From the NCBI GenBank assembly GCA_019055375.1, contig JAHQIW010007345.1, positions 213,396 through 277,395 on the forward strand: a DNA stretch of 64,000 bases, read 5' to 3'. The stretch is from Parelaphostrongylus tenuis (lineage: Eukaryota; Nematoda; Chromadorea; Rhabditida; Metastrongylidae). The notes below the pieces were generated by a model. The model was not told the origin of the DNA. It was given only the letters and a program-made list of their open reading frames with translations, and searched no databases. This document shows positions 47,501-57,570 of the stretch, piece by piece. The number at the start of each line of letters is the position of its first letter. The first letter of the stretch is position 1. A program made the translations under genes and the position numbers.

Positions 47501-50500
47501 GTCTACCTATTAACTTTTTTGCCTCCAGTAATCTTCAAGAATATAATTATGTGAGCGATTCTGACATCAATTTCCTCATGTTAATATAACATTTTGCACT
47601 TGCATTGACACAAGACATTAACATCAAGTCGGAACTTTTGTGGAGTGGAATTAGTAGAGAAAAAAGAAGCAGTACTGGGAAAAAGTTATGATTATTCATA
47701 TCACTTTCCTTCGGCAGGATTCGGCGAGCATATGAGAGCGCGAAGTCAATCGCTAGTGCAATTTCAATCAGAATCGAATTCTACTGCTGAATCTGCTTTA
47801 TCGGAAAGAAACCGTGAGTTGGGCGCATATAAATGATTAATACACGATTTCTATATTTTGCACATATGAGTATATCAAACTTTCAAACAGAGAGCAGCAA
47901 TACGAATGTTCGTCGAAAAGAATTTCCCATTCCGTGGCTGGAAGCGCTGTTTCTTCCTGAATTTCCAGCACGTAGTAGTGTAGGGGAACATGATTTCGTG
48001 GTAAGTTCTGATTAAGTATCAATACAGCCTCTTTGTCAAGTTACTCATAGAGGATAAGAAGTTCTGAAAAAGGGCAAATTGAGCATTCATCTTGTTTTCT
48101 ATAATGAGTAGCTTATAGTGAGGTTTTGTTGTCGTTTAACTAGCGAGAAACTAATAGTAGCACCTTTGTTTCACATTTTTATAAATTTTTTCTCGTTTCA
48201 TTAAGATTTCAAACGAAGTGGGCAGCGGTTCATTTGGCCGTGTCTACCGAACCATCGCGAAAAGTAACCCAAGAGGAGTCTATGCTATGAAAATTCAGCA
48301 CAAGTCCTTGATACTTGGAAAAAACGCTGTTCAGCAAGTACGACGAGAAGTTGCTGTGCAGGTTGTTACCCATTCAATACTCCGGAACTCCAGTACTTTT
48401 ACTGTTATTTTTTGCTGTTGTGATGTTACATATATACCCAAGAGAATTGAGTGGTGAGCAAAAACACGACCTCAAGCAGAAATCGAACCCCGTTTCATCC
48501 ATACCGCAGACGCGGGTTCTGTTCCCGCCTGAGGCCGTGTTTTTGCTCACCACTCAATTCTCCTAGGTATATATGTTGCCTATTTGTTTATAATAATTCG
48601 CATGAGAAAAGATGAAACTCATAAAGCTGACCAACGTTGGTGAAATGCACCTGTGCATTTCATATCTCAGCGCGACTGACGGACGCTGTGGACAATCATT
48701 CAATATGCCAACCAAAGAGTGGATGTAAGCTTTGTTGGATGGTGACAAAAGTAATTTTGTCAGTACTTTTGCTAGAATATAACTAAGCTTCACTCTGAAT
48801 TGTAATTAATTGAATAATCAACAAGGTCTTCGGACAGACGTGAGAGCCTGCTGAATAGCTGAGTAGTCACCATCCATTGTGAATTAGCTATAGCTTTTCA
48901 TGAACGGGACTGTCGTCGATCTGCCGACCTCGGATTTATCGATGAGTTAATTTGTCTGGAGTACAGAATCCGCAAAACCGGTTACCGTACTTATATCTTG
49001 AGGCACCTATACTCATCGGTTCTAGACATAATATCACCATTCTAGTCTGTTTTGTATTAGAGCTACTGTAGCTTCAAAACTAAACAAGCCATTTAATACT
49101 AGCTAGACCCGAGATTACGGCGTTTTCCATGGAAGAGGTTGAAGAACAGTAGAGAACTCCAAATTATTTCTGCATTGTTATGAAGATCGAATAACATAAG
49201 TAATGAAAAACACTTGTTATATCCACCTTAGCTGGCCGTTTGGTACGTTAAATGATGAATGAAAATCTAAATTCAGTATGCCTGTAGAGTTCACAAAGCT
49301 TGTGTATCACTTTTGTACCATGTGACTGTTCACGTATTTGTTATAAAGATGTTGAAGCAGTTTACCTGAAAGAGCCAATTCATTTTTCGTAATACTTTAC
49401 AGGCATTTCATAATATTCCTCCAACGGTCGATCTCAAAACTCTTTTTTCTCGCTTAAGAGAGAAATAGAAACACATAAACTAGCTTTATTAATAGAGAAG
49501 TAAAAAATCACAAAGCAGCTCAGGCAACGTTAATTTTTGTCGGTGATTTTAGCGACAGCTGTCATCATTCGTTTTCATCGCTCGTCTTTATGCTTCATGG
49601 CAGACACGATCGAAGCTGTTTACCGTTTTCCAGGTATGAAACATATTTGAAAACCGAGTTTCCTTCAACCTCGGCGTTGCCAATAACACGGCGTTGATTA
49701 AAAAGAACTTTATTCGACTAACGTTCCGATTATCCTTCTTTTTCACAGCCGATAATTTGATCTCATCGTTGTCTACAATCCAACTTCTTCAGTGTAGGAT
49801 TGCTCGATTGAAAAGCCTCACTTGACTATTCCTCTAAAATTCTTTTTGTTATTTTCTTCTTCACCAGAAATTCCGTCCGCATCGTTAGCGGATAGGACAA
49901 AGCGTATTAAAATCTTGAAAAATTGATTTAAACCTTCTCCTTCAAGCTTCATTGGCTTAGAAGAAAACGGAGTATCTGAAACATTGGCCGAATCAAGTTT
50001 TCTTTATCAACCTCGTGCTATTGATTTGGCCAGGAAATAAAATGTGATTCACAAGTCTGTTGTTTTTATGTTTATGCATCTCTCTGTTGGTGTTATCGAA
50101 ACTTATGACCTCACATCGAATCTTTTTGTTAGCGAATAACTAAACACTGTCGATGGAACTCTGTGAAATGTGAATGGGTTAATGAATGAAGGCCTTAGAA
50201 ATAGATCTGCAAAACCTCTTTTTCAAAGACTAGATCAGCACAGCATTGTCCTCTCCTGCATGATGAGTAGGGACGTAACCGTACCTATAATTGTGCTTAT
50301 TTGAATTCTTAAATACGAAGAATACATTTATTAAAATAAAACAGAATATTATTGATATGATTTTTCTTGTATAATGAGAAAATGTAATACAAAGAAAACC
50401 TTCTTGACAAGACAAACTACATTGTTCTTCTGGATATCTTTTTCAAAAACTTCTTTTATTTTGTAGTATCCAATTGGTGGAATCGGCGATATGTTCAGTT

Positions 50501-53500
50501 TGTGGCAGGAACATGGCGTTTTTCCCGAGAAAACCGTCCAAATATATGGTGCAGAGCTGGCTTGTGCTATAGGTAGAGATTACAGATTTTGGCAATAGTA
50601 GCATTTTATCATTCGCAAACTTTGGATTACAGGAGGCAGGTTTGAAGATGAAATTAGTAGTGTCTCCTCTGGGCCTCCTCTGGCCTAGATGTGAGGTGAA
50701 CGTTAATTGGCGAGTGAGTCAAATTTGTTGCAAGAATCGTTACTGTTGCGCATCTTGTGTTTAACGAAACTTGCCTTAGATCTGAACTTTATACATTTAT
50801 ACTTGTGTTGAACAATTAAAAAAGGTACTGGAGGTCCTTTTCTGTTATCCGCAAGCAAACGAAAAACCGACCTCATTCGCTGGGCAAAAAGTTTTCATAA
50901 GAATGGTAATAATCATTCGAAAACTGAAATCTCTGGCTACAGCTGCACGTAGCCATTTTTTGAAGAGACCCTTCTATAACGCTGTTGCATACAAAATGAA
51001 ATTGTGCTTCACACTTGTCGCACGCCTCTATTTTTATCACGCTTATACTTCGCTGGGAGCACGAAAAACATATGAACTTTTAGAGGAAATCTGTTTTTCT
51101 GAAATATTATGTAACTTATTGTTTATCTCGAAGGGTTTCTAACGAACTCCTTTAAATCTTTGTATTTGTAGAGCATTTATTTCTATGCAACTGCGTATAA
51201 TGTACTCCCAAAGGCGCTTTGTGATACCTCAAGTGGTTTTCGGCTCCATTTCACGCATGGCCAAACTGGGACCCTCCATCTATCTTCTGCGATTGCGCAA
51301 ATTGCCACCGATTTGTCTGGGAAGACAAAAACACCGACTTGTTAGATCAACAGATCGCCAAAAGTTATTGCATAAATCATGAATACAATCAGTGATCTCT
51401 ATAATGCTGCAAATGCAGTGCAAATCACAGTACATCCCTAAGGAATCGATAACCATTGAAGCTCTCATGCTTCCGGTTTCTTGATGTTCTAATTGAAGAG
51501 CAAAAGATATTGCAGATTTTCTTCACAGTCACGATGTCATTTATCGAGATTTGAAGCTGGAAAATGTTACACTAGACTCAATAGGACACGTGAAACTAGT
51601 CGATTTTGGCTTGGCGAAACAGCTGAAGAATGGTGAACAGACAAATACTGTATGTGGAACCCTACAGGTAAGAACTATATGCTCTCCTAAAGACCGTTTG
51701 TAGTTGATGTTAGCTTATCGCAAGGCTTTCATATACACGTACGAGACTTGGATAAAGAGTGAAAATGGAATCAAGCCACTTCATTTGTTCTCGATATTTT
51801 TTGGGTAGATCTTTCATAGTTGCAGATCGTTGAAGTATTGTCGTAAGTGAGCTATGACTTTTACAGTATATGTCACCTGATGTCGCTTCTGAAAAGCCGT
51901 ATTCGCACCACGTTGATTGGTGGTCTTTGGCGGTGCTTCTGCATATTGTTGTTACGGGAAAATATCCATATCCAAACGCTCATGCTACTCATCATCGTCA
52001 CCTGAGGTCTGCTTTGAAATACCAGTTGAAACTTATTCAGTTTTATTAGTGCGTTATAAAGAGGAAAGGCTGAAGTTTCAAAAATTTCAAAAATGGGTGA
52101 GAGCATGAAAATGTATAGCTAAACCCAGGTGCTAATTTAATTCTTAAAAGAATAGCGCAAAATATCTTACCTGTGAATTTTCGGGTAATCTCATCCTGAA
52201 GAGAGAGAGGCATAAGTACTTTCCATAGTTCATTGAGAAAATTGAAAAAAAAAGTCGTTGCCTTAGAACTCCATTTAGCGGTTCGTTTCATGCTGTTATA
52301 GAATTTTTTTTTCTCGCTTGCGGATTTGTAACTACGTCACAATACTTTCAGATTTGTGGATTACAGCACTCCCGTGGAATGTACATCTGAGTTGGGCGAT
52401 TTGTTTGATAAGGTAATGATCAAAAACTATAGCTTTTCAATCAATACTCAATAGCACCTTTTTCTCGATTTCAGATGCTTGCATTCCCCGCTAGTCGGAG
52501 GATACGGTCATTCAGCGATCTTAGATATCACCGTTTCTTTCTCTCAATTAATTTCGACGACGTCACTTCTCTCAAGGTACACTTCTAGACTTGAAATTTT
52601 TCATCAGCAGGAAGACAATTTACAAATTAGTAAAATCATCTACTGAGAGGGACTGAAAAATTAGGCGTTTTTTCCAATGCGTAAGTCTCCATGGGTCATT
52701 TAAAATATAAACTCTGTGAGCCGATGAAAGAAATAATTTCAGTGCAAGCCATTTTTGCTAACTTTCTTGGTGAGAATCACTCTTGCACGATTTACTTCAA
52801 AATTCGATATGTATTGCCAAAGAGCCACGAGCCAAAGAGATCTTCTGCTTTCTTTCACAATCAAAAAAAGTTGTAATACGGTTTTCTTCTGAGTAATACC
52901 TAGATCAGGTAAATTTGAATTTTAACCCATTGGAGACTGTCTAAACAAGCGTGAGAATGCAGCATCGGTAAATAGTTGTACCCCATTTGGCCGATAGCTA
53001 AAAAAGGTGAAGCTACTACGATTCTAGTATAGTCGTTCTACTGTTTGGTTCGCTAAATGGGAAGGAGAAAAGTATTTTATGCTAGGAAATATCCGTTATG
53101 ATGAGAGAAATTTGAAGCATGGTTGATTGGCGCACGAACACTATGGCGTTCACAGAAAGCGGAGTAAGTGAAGAATGGATTAGAAAGCCAGAAAGTCTTT
53201 GTTACCTTAGTTCACCTATCGACCTCAATCATTTTCCTATCTTCCAATCCACGAACTTCTTTGTTTGCTTATTTCCAATCTATTATCTCTTGTCATATAC
53301 TTTTAGCTCACTGCTTTCTCTTATTGCTTCAGTGAATCATTTTTTATTCTTACAACTAACATATTTCGTATTAAATAATACTTTTCTATTTTGCGGTTCC
53401 GATTATGCCACCGTCTAGTGTTTTCAGTACAATCCACTGCATGAAATTTCAAATAACGACAAAACCAGTTTCCAAGCGGACATTGACTGGAACAATGAGG

Positions 53501-54251
53501 AAAGTTTAGAGGATTTCGATGAGAATTACGAGGTTAGTCATTTACAACTCCTTGTTTTTCGAAAAGAAATGAACAAATTCACAGTCTTACTTGTGTTTCG
53601 CGCTTTATCTCGTCATAGTGGTGTCAGATTAAAATGGTTAGAGGTCCCATGCGATTCACTGATAGCTTTAGTTAGGTCATGCATCCTCAGCATCAACCCG
53701 TGCCTCCATCCCACCGTGCAAATTGTCACTAGGTTTGGAACTGGTTTCTTGAAAATGTCATTCCGCCATCCAGTTTAGCAATTCATTTAGTAAAAAAGAA
53801 AGAATTTTTAAGTCAGAAAAGACATAGTTCAGAGGCCAAAACCTTAGGCCAATTAATTGACGCTTGTACCGAAATCAGTACACGTTGTCGTGGGAGGTCC
53901 AGGGTTGTGTGAACACTATAGCATTCATATGAGGCTGAATGGGACGAATCAAATATGCACACTGCACTTCTGCTATAATTAGAGAAATCGGATGTATAGC
54001 GCATTCGTTAGAGATTGCCCGACGTGTAACGCTTTATCGTTCTTAGTTGATGCAGAATTCCGTTAATGTAATTAACTCTAGCCAAAAGACTGATCTAATC
54101 ATATAGGCAGATTAGTGATGACTGAGGGTGTAGAAAGACCATAAAACTTTCCATGGGAAACTGCACTATCATTGAACGATATTTTTCTTTATATTTATAC
54201 AGCAACATATTTCAGTTTGACAAGTTCAATTACTTCAACGATGTAATCTAG
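44471..54251 (+). CDS. RSKR: RSKR/SgK494-like AGC-type protein kinase, 12 exons
   Basis: Exons 44471-44558, 47718-47813, 47891-48000, 48206-48361, 49553-49633, 50467-50572, 51516-51667, 51867-52006, 52352-52412, 52475-52576, 53428-53532 and 54216-54251 splice in phase to 410 codons plus stop. Features by residue: LFLPEFP N-terminal motif (about 85-91), glycine loop GSGSFGRV (104-111), Lys127, alpha-C Glu146, YRDLKLEN (222-229), DFG (242-244), TVCGTLQYMSPD (257-268), DWWSL and an acidic tail ending FDKFNY. These are the hallmarks of RSKR (SgK494), an orphan S6K-related kinase, and the length is about that of the vertebrate protein. It should phosphorylate Ser/Thr substrates; its targets are unknown. 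Oddities are SPD for APE, SSFVF for HPF, and Asn at the hydrophobic-motif phosphosite. The start codon is unresolved: an ATG exon at 43772-43816 would join in phase but has a weak donor. Confidence 0.9.
45457..45808. mobile_element. Hammerhead-bearing element with 57-bp terminal inverted repeats
   Basis: The left terminal repeat 45457-45513 and right repeat 45752-45808 are inverted copies of 57 bases with about one mismatch (TATCCTTTTATCATTATTTG, AGCCAACATGTCATGTGG, TCTGGTAAGG.CTCTTGTA). Just inside the left repeat lies a hammerhead ribozyme on the minus strand (45516-45558). Further in, ACACTCTATGTCA (about 45647) and TGACATAGAGTGT (about 45736) form an internal inverted pair. There is no protein-coding capacity. 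The element lies in the first intron of the kinase gene; a diverged, 3'-truncated copy is at 14955-15233. Confidence 0.85.
45516..45558 (-). ncRNA. Type I hammerhead ribozyme (minimal stem III)
   Basis: Minus strand, in order: stem I GCCCGG; CUGAUGA; stem II GUCU with loop GUAA and GGAC; GAAA; stem III of two pairs (A-U, C-G) closed by ACGU; C17; stem I return UCGGGC. Stem I has five Watson-Crick pairs and a G-U next to the core. Every invariant core base is intact. The predicted cut follows C17 (GUC/UCGGGC). Compared with the copy at 15008-15049, the second pair of stem II is U-A here and A-U there. Confidence 0.9.
45809..47717 (+). other. Intron sequence with one coding-like frame
   Basis: A frame at 45855-46049 (64 codons) reads like protein ([36 protein letters not shown]) and ends at TGA overlapping a CTGAG/GTTGAA donor-like site. 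Nothing links it in phase to the kinase exons, and no domain is recognised. The rest of the intron shows a PLE-like CTTCTTCAGAGG signature at about 46460. Confidence 0.3.
47718..47813 (+). CDS. RSKR: Kinase exon 2 (Ser/Gln-rich linker)
   Basis: CCTTCGGCAG acceptor and AACC/GTGAGT donor. It encodes a polar linker ([20 protein letters not shown]) and ends in phase 1. Confidence 0.75.
47891..48000 (+). CDS. RSKR: Kinase exon 3 with conserved LFLPEFP motif
   Basis: TTTCAAACAG acceptor, GTG/GTAAGT donor. [15 protein letters not shown] is the sequence that vertebrate RSKR carries just before its kinase domain, and it gave the family identification independently of the catalytic motifs. Confidence 0.85.
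48206..48361 (+). CDS. RSKR: Kinase exon 4: glycine loop, catalytic Lys, alpha-C Glu
   Basis: The acceptor is TTTCATTAAG and the donor CAG/GTTGTT, with 52 codons in phase 0. [12 protein letters not shown] and RREV cover subdomains I-III. The reading frame stays open past the donor only until it runs into the tRNA-like insertion at 48428. Confidence 0.9.
48428..48576. mobile_element. Palindromic tRNA-like insertion in kinase intron
   Basis: Arms of about 50-60 bases are inverted copies: ACATATATACC, GAGAATTGAGTGGTGAGC, AAAAACACG.CCTCA.GC. Each arm includes a B-box-like GGTTC.AT/TGTTCC sequence (GAAATCGAACCCCG on the left, CGGGTTCTGTTCCCGCC on the right). It is the same family as 22969-23214 but almost reduced to its inverted arms. 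It starts 66 bases after the exon 4 donor. Confidence 0.75.
49553..49633 (+). CDS. RSKR: Kinase exon 5: subdomain IV
   Basis: GTGATTTTAG acceptor and CCAG/GTATGA donor, 27 codons in phase 0. [13 protein letters not shown] aligns with the beta-4/beta-5 region of RSKR (the DSWQ..RHLF segment). The usual HPF is replaced by SSFVF. It bridges the otherwise missing piece between alpha-C and alpha-D. Confidence 0.85.
49650..49770 (-). repeat. PLE 3'-terminal relic in kinase intron
   Basis: Minus strand: CGGCTGTGAAAAAGAAGGAT, AATCGGAACGTTAGTCGAAT, AAAGTTC, then CCGAGGTTGAAGGAAACTCGG, a small hairpin also present at the left end of the PLE composite (31062-31085). The hammerhead-like core is decayed (CTGTGAAAA, CGGAACG). 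Confidence 0.5.
50467..50572 (+). CDS. RSKR: Kinase exon 6: alpha-D to alpha-E
   Basis: TATTTTGTAG acceptor, ATAG/GTAGAG donor. [20 protein letters not shown] and the following AELACAI match the SLW..G..PE.T...AEL pattern of RSKR. It ends in phase 1. Confidence 0.9.
50866..51070 (+). repeat. Single arm of large foldback family in kinase intron
   Basis: ACCGACCTCATTCGCTGGG, GGTAATAATCATTCGAAAAC, TGGCTACAGCTGCACG and TTCTATAACGCTGTTGCATA match the left arm of 34804-35561. The mirror arm is absent. Confidence 0.65.
51230..51440 (+). mobile_element. Degenerate family B SINE in kinase intron
   Basis: Weak collinearity with family B: CACGCATGGCC, GGGACCCTCC, GATTTGTCTGGGAAGACA, ACACCGACTTGTTAGATC. 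The Pol III boxes are not recognisable. Confidence 0.4.
51516..51667 (+). CDS. RSKR: Kinase exon 7: catalytic loop and DFG
   Basis: GATATTGCAG acceptor and ACAG/GTAAGA donor. [10 protein letters not shown] carries the catalytic Asp (Tyr replaces His of HRD, as is usual in AGC kinases). [10 protein letters not shown] carries the metal-binding Asp. It ends in NTVCGTLQ, the activation loop with a phosphorylatable Thr. Confidence 0.95.
51867..52006 (+). CDS. RSKR: Kinase exon 8: P+1 loop to alpha-F/G
   Basis: TTTTACAG acceptor, CTGAG/GTCTGC donor, phase 2 out. [12 protein letters not shown] has SPD in place of [23 protein letters not shown] is the alpha-F segment with its structural Asp. Confidence 0.9.
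52352..52412 (+). CDS. RSKR: Kinase exon 9
   Basis: AATACTTTCAG acceptor, GATAAG/GTAATG donor. It completes a split Arg codon and encodes [20 protein letters not shown] of the alpha-G/H region. Confidence 0.9.
52475..52576 (+). CDS. RSKR: Kinase exon 10: end of C-lobe
   Basis: GATTTCAG acceptor, CTCAAG/GTACAC donor, 34 codons in phase 0. [20 protein letters not shown] has the subdomain XI Arg and is followed by [10 protein letters not shown]. Confidence 0.9.
53428..53532 (+). CDS. RSKR: Kinase exon 11: acidic C-tail
   Basis: TTTTCAG acceptor, TACGAG/GTTAGT donor, 35 codons in phase 0. It encodes an acidic tail ([18 protein letters not shown]). Confidence 0.85.
54216..54251 (+). CDS. RSKR: Kinase terminal exon with hydrophobic-motif-like FDKFNY
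   Basis: ACATATTTCAG acceptor, then 11 codons and TAG. FDKFNY fits the AGC hydrophobic motif FxxF(S/T)Y with Asn at the phospho position. Vertebrate RSKR ends with a comparable FDDFD-type sequence, also non-phosphorylatable. Confidence 0.75.
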   Translation, partial: FDKFNYFNDVI

Positions 54252-54949
54252 ACTGGAGAATTTGGACCTTGGACAGAGCATTCAATCAAAACCATCTCTG
54301 CGCTGCATATTTGTCTAGTCTACATGTTTGTCCTGCGAATAGTGACTTCTTAGCGGGTTTTTATGATCGTTCGCTTTATTTCTCTCCACTTTTTCAGGTC
54401 TCTCTTCAGATCTTGTTGCGATATCACTAGAGTCAAAAGTTTAGTGTTATTCATGTAACAGCGTATGTCACTGACAATTCTTCTATCAAAAAGACAAAAT
54501 GTACTTATCTTATTACTTATATCTATTATAGAAACTGGTGATATGCCTCGGTATGACGTGTGTTTGATTTCTCTCATTACCTCCTTGATTTACTCCTGCG
54601 TTCTATGTGTACTTCGAAAGCTTTAAAAACTGTTTACTGCACATTTTCCTCTTGATTTAATAAATGATAAAAAAAGCACTACAATTCAGTCCAGTTTATG
54701 CCACAAGTTTCATTTCAGCATTGATAACATTCCTATGACTTAATATCATAAGAAGTGAAGGAGTAATAGCACTTTTAACTGATTAATTAGCGACGTGACA
54801 CATAATCATCGGTTCAACCCGTTTCTCCGGATAACCTCGCTTCTTACACTTCCATTGTCCGAAAACTATACCATAAATCAGAATTCTTTTTATTTGACCG
54901 CCTTTAGCGGTGTTGTGATGATATAATATACTCGAGGAGTTGGTAAAGA
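54252..54949. other. Kinase 3' UTR/intergenic
   Basis: Apart from the AATAAA at 54659 nothing is recognised. A minus frame at 54350-54577 reads coding-like (QQDLKRDLKKWREIK) but has no domain or splice support. Confidence 0.4.
54659..54664 (+). promoter_or_regulatory. Possible polyadenylation signal of the kinase gene
   Basis: AATAAA lies 408 bases after the kinase stop codon, the first canonical signal downstream on this strand. Confidence 0.35.
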
Positions 54950-55060
54950 TTGATGTGCAAAAACTTTTGCGTCAGCTGGGATTCGAACCTACATTTCACC
55001 TTTTCCGCGGTGCATGTTGACCCATTACACTACCAATGCCGTTATTGACACCACTTTACC
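54895..55060 (-). mobile_element. tRNA-like SINE (family A)
   Basis: Minus strand: GGTGTCAATAACGGCATTGG, A box TTGGTAGTGTAATGG, B box AGGTTCGAATCCC, then GCTGACGCAAAAG, TTTTTGCACATCA and AACACCGCTAAAGGCGGTCA. This is the best single (non-palindromic) copy of the family that also forms the foldback at 27448-27985. Confidence 0.75.
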
Positions 55061-56293
55061 ATAAATGTTTGCGTTAATTAAGAACAATCAACTTAATGTG
55101 ATGGCATGACCTCTCGAACAAAGTTGGCTTTATTTGTTGACGTCAAGGAATTTTCAAAGAGTATTCATTAAGTCGCATAGAGCTTTTTTCTCTGCCATTT
55201 GCAAGAAACAATAAGTTATCGTACGTGGATATACTTGACGTGGAACGACGTGAATTAGTCTCTTCTATACTTTACCGCTCACAGAAACTGTTCTCTGCAC
55301 ATGTCTATTCTTTTGAGGCTACAAATTTTCTCGTTGGAGAATGTAGTGCAATGGAGCCTATCACAGACTGCTCGTCTAAACGCAGGCAGAAATGTGCCCA
55401 TTCTCCTTCTGAATCCTTAGGTCATTGCAGACTCTCCCTTGTAGAGTACTCACAGAATCTAAACTCCTTATCCTTCAACTAAAGATGAAATTAGATAACA
55501 TATGACACTATTGAGGTCTATTCAACATACCTTATAAAATTGGCTATATGGGGCAGGTAAATTCGAAAAGAGTGACATAACAATCCCATCGATTACGGGA
55601 AAAATGCACGAGAAACCGAGACAACATGTTACCAAAACGATCAAACTAATTCAAACATAAAAGGGTGCAATGTTGTAAGGGAGCGCACACGGAGGTCAAG
55701 GTCAGTGTATAGCGCACGATGCGAAAAATTAGGTGCCGTCCTAAGTGTTGGCCAGGAGAAATTAGTTGTCATTATGTGGATCTCGGATGGCAAGATCAGC
55801 GCCAACGCTTTATTCTCCTACTCGTGTTATGACAGAACTAATGAGCTCACGCCTTAAATCCTGGATCTACAACCACACAGCTACACAATAATGTTAATTT
55901 TACGAAAAAGCAAGGAATGAAAAATGTTGTGAGAAATGAGATAAAAAAAGAAAAATACAAGGTGAGTTTATAACCTGTATACTTTTCACATCTTAGGTTG
56001 CCAGTGAGCGTTAGTATTGAGTTGTAGACTCAAACTATCAAACCTTTCTATAGTCTATAGCGTAAAGCATTTTTATGAGTATACTGCGCACGTAGTGATT
56101 GCCCAATCGGTGCATCGCATCTAGACTGAAATTAATGGAGAAGTACCTCTGCGATTGTCGGAGCAGTTATCCATGTTCCTGCATACTCGCCATTATTTCC
56201 TGTAGAATTTCATAGATTTTCGAAAGCACTGTTCGTTTTGAGATTTGAAAAACATCACACTTTTCTCTTTGTGACCTCCATGCGGAACTACGA
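55061..56293. other. No recognised gene
   Basis: No supported exon. The plus frame at 55225-55482 has no domain or splice support. Confidence 0.4.
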
Positions 56294-56459
56294 CTAGAAG
56301 CCAGAAGTTGATGATGTTTCGTTGTACGTTTGTTGGCATTTCAAAAATGCTAAAGTGACGTGACACCGTTTGGCAGTTCTGCGGGATACAGAACGGTCTT
56401 TAGGCGATGCTGATATCAGAGCAGTTGGAGTCCTGCATAAAAGACAATGTTGAGGGCGC
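56294..56459 (-). CDS. Candidate terminal exon, unrecognised
   Basis: On the minus strand a good acceptor (TGTCTTTTATGCAG, ending near 56435) opens a 45-codon frame to TAG at 56294. It encodes a basic, Ser/Thr-rich sequence (SASPKDRSVSRRTAKRCHVT, then LAFLKCQQTY). No upstream partner exon was secured. It may be chance. Confidence 0.22.
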
Positions 56460-56559
56460 TCCTTTATCCACACAATGGTCCACCTCACTCGATTCGTCTG
56501 TATGCGACAGCTACAAAGATCAACATTGCTAGAAGAACAATTGGTCTAGACACTCAACG

Positions 56560-56630
56560 CGAATCATTGGCTTTGACGATGACAAAACCGCTGAAACATT
56601 ATCCATAATAATAAAAATCCATAAAAACCT
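56560..56630 (+). repeat. PLE/hammerhead-like signature
   Basis: CAACGCGAATCATTGGCTTTG, ACGATGACAAAACCGCTGAA and ACATTATCCATAATAATAAA keep the order seen at 18090-18150 and 43180-43230. Confidence 0.3.
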
Positions 56631-56779
56631 TGTGTTAGCAGTTATCAATAAATGAAGAATATTGATCCGACGCCGAAATTCAATGAAAGCCGAAAACCTA
56701 GCTTTGAAATAGAATACTTTGACTTTTATTCACTGTCTAGCAGGATACGTTGTTACCTACAAGCACGAGAACGCTGAGA

Positions 56780-56885
56780 TACGAGCAATACCTTGGAAAG
56801 CCTGGGTTGGGCTTCAAACCAGCAATTACCCTTGTGGAAGCTCACTGTTACCCACTGTATCACCGAGTCCTTGATTTGCTTTTAC
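56780..56885 (-). mobile_element. Degenerate tRNA-like SINE head
   Basis: Minus strand: GGACTCGGTGATACAGTGGG (A-box-like) and GCTGGTTTGAAGCCCAA (B box with TTTGAA for TTCGAA). Confidence 0.5.
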
Positions 56886-57570
56886 CTCATTCATTTGTTA
56901 ACCTAATCGCAGCTATCAGCAATTAGCAGTAGTTAAAACTGATGCGGAGAGTCAAATCGACAATGAACTTAGTTAAATTGAAGTTGTCGCGATTACAGTG
57001 CCTTGATTTTTATCTCCTATCTATTCTCTTTGCATGAGACGGTACAATATGAAGATATAGAAAAAGAGACCTTCGGAAAGGGTGTTTAGAGGTGCAAAGC
57101 TCAATACGCATCATTTCTTAATCGAGCCGTTAATATGATGAGAAGCTCTACCATAAATCATTGCTATTACTCCATAAATTCAAAAAGTCCTGAAAATTTT
57201 CTACTATATATAATCTCCATGCATATCAGATAGAAACTACGAAATATGTTGAATTGAAAAATCGACTATCACTAAGCTTTGGCGTGAATGATCAAAACTA
57301 TCCGCAAACTATTCTTTTCAAAGCTCGTGCAAGATTGGCATATCTTCTTTGAAACGACGACTAATGTTTCAGCGATTTGTCCTTCCCCAAATCCGACAAC
57401 ATACCATGTTAAGCTATGAGCAATCATTCAGTTAGCAAGCAGAACCTAATGAAAAGTCAAGCCAAAAATCTAACCAAATGTCTATTTATTGAAGGAAACC
57501 CGCCATTTGATTTTTATAGACGTACACTCACCGGTCCGTTATCACACACTATGATCAGTGAACCTTGTTC

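Noticed and set aside
48362..48460. Continuation of kinase exon 4 into [17 protein letters not shown] as subdomain IV
   Set aside because: It does not match the beta-4 pattern. The separate exon 49553-49633 supplies the expected sequence in the right phase.
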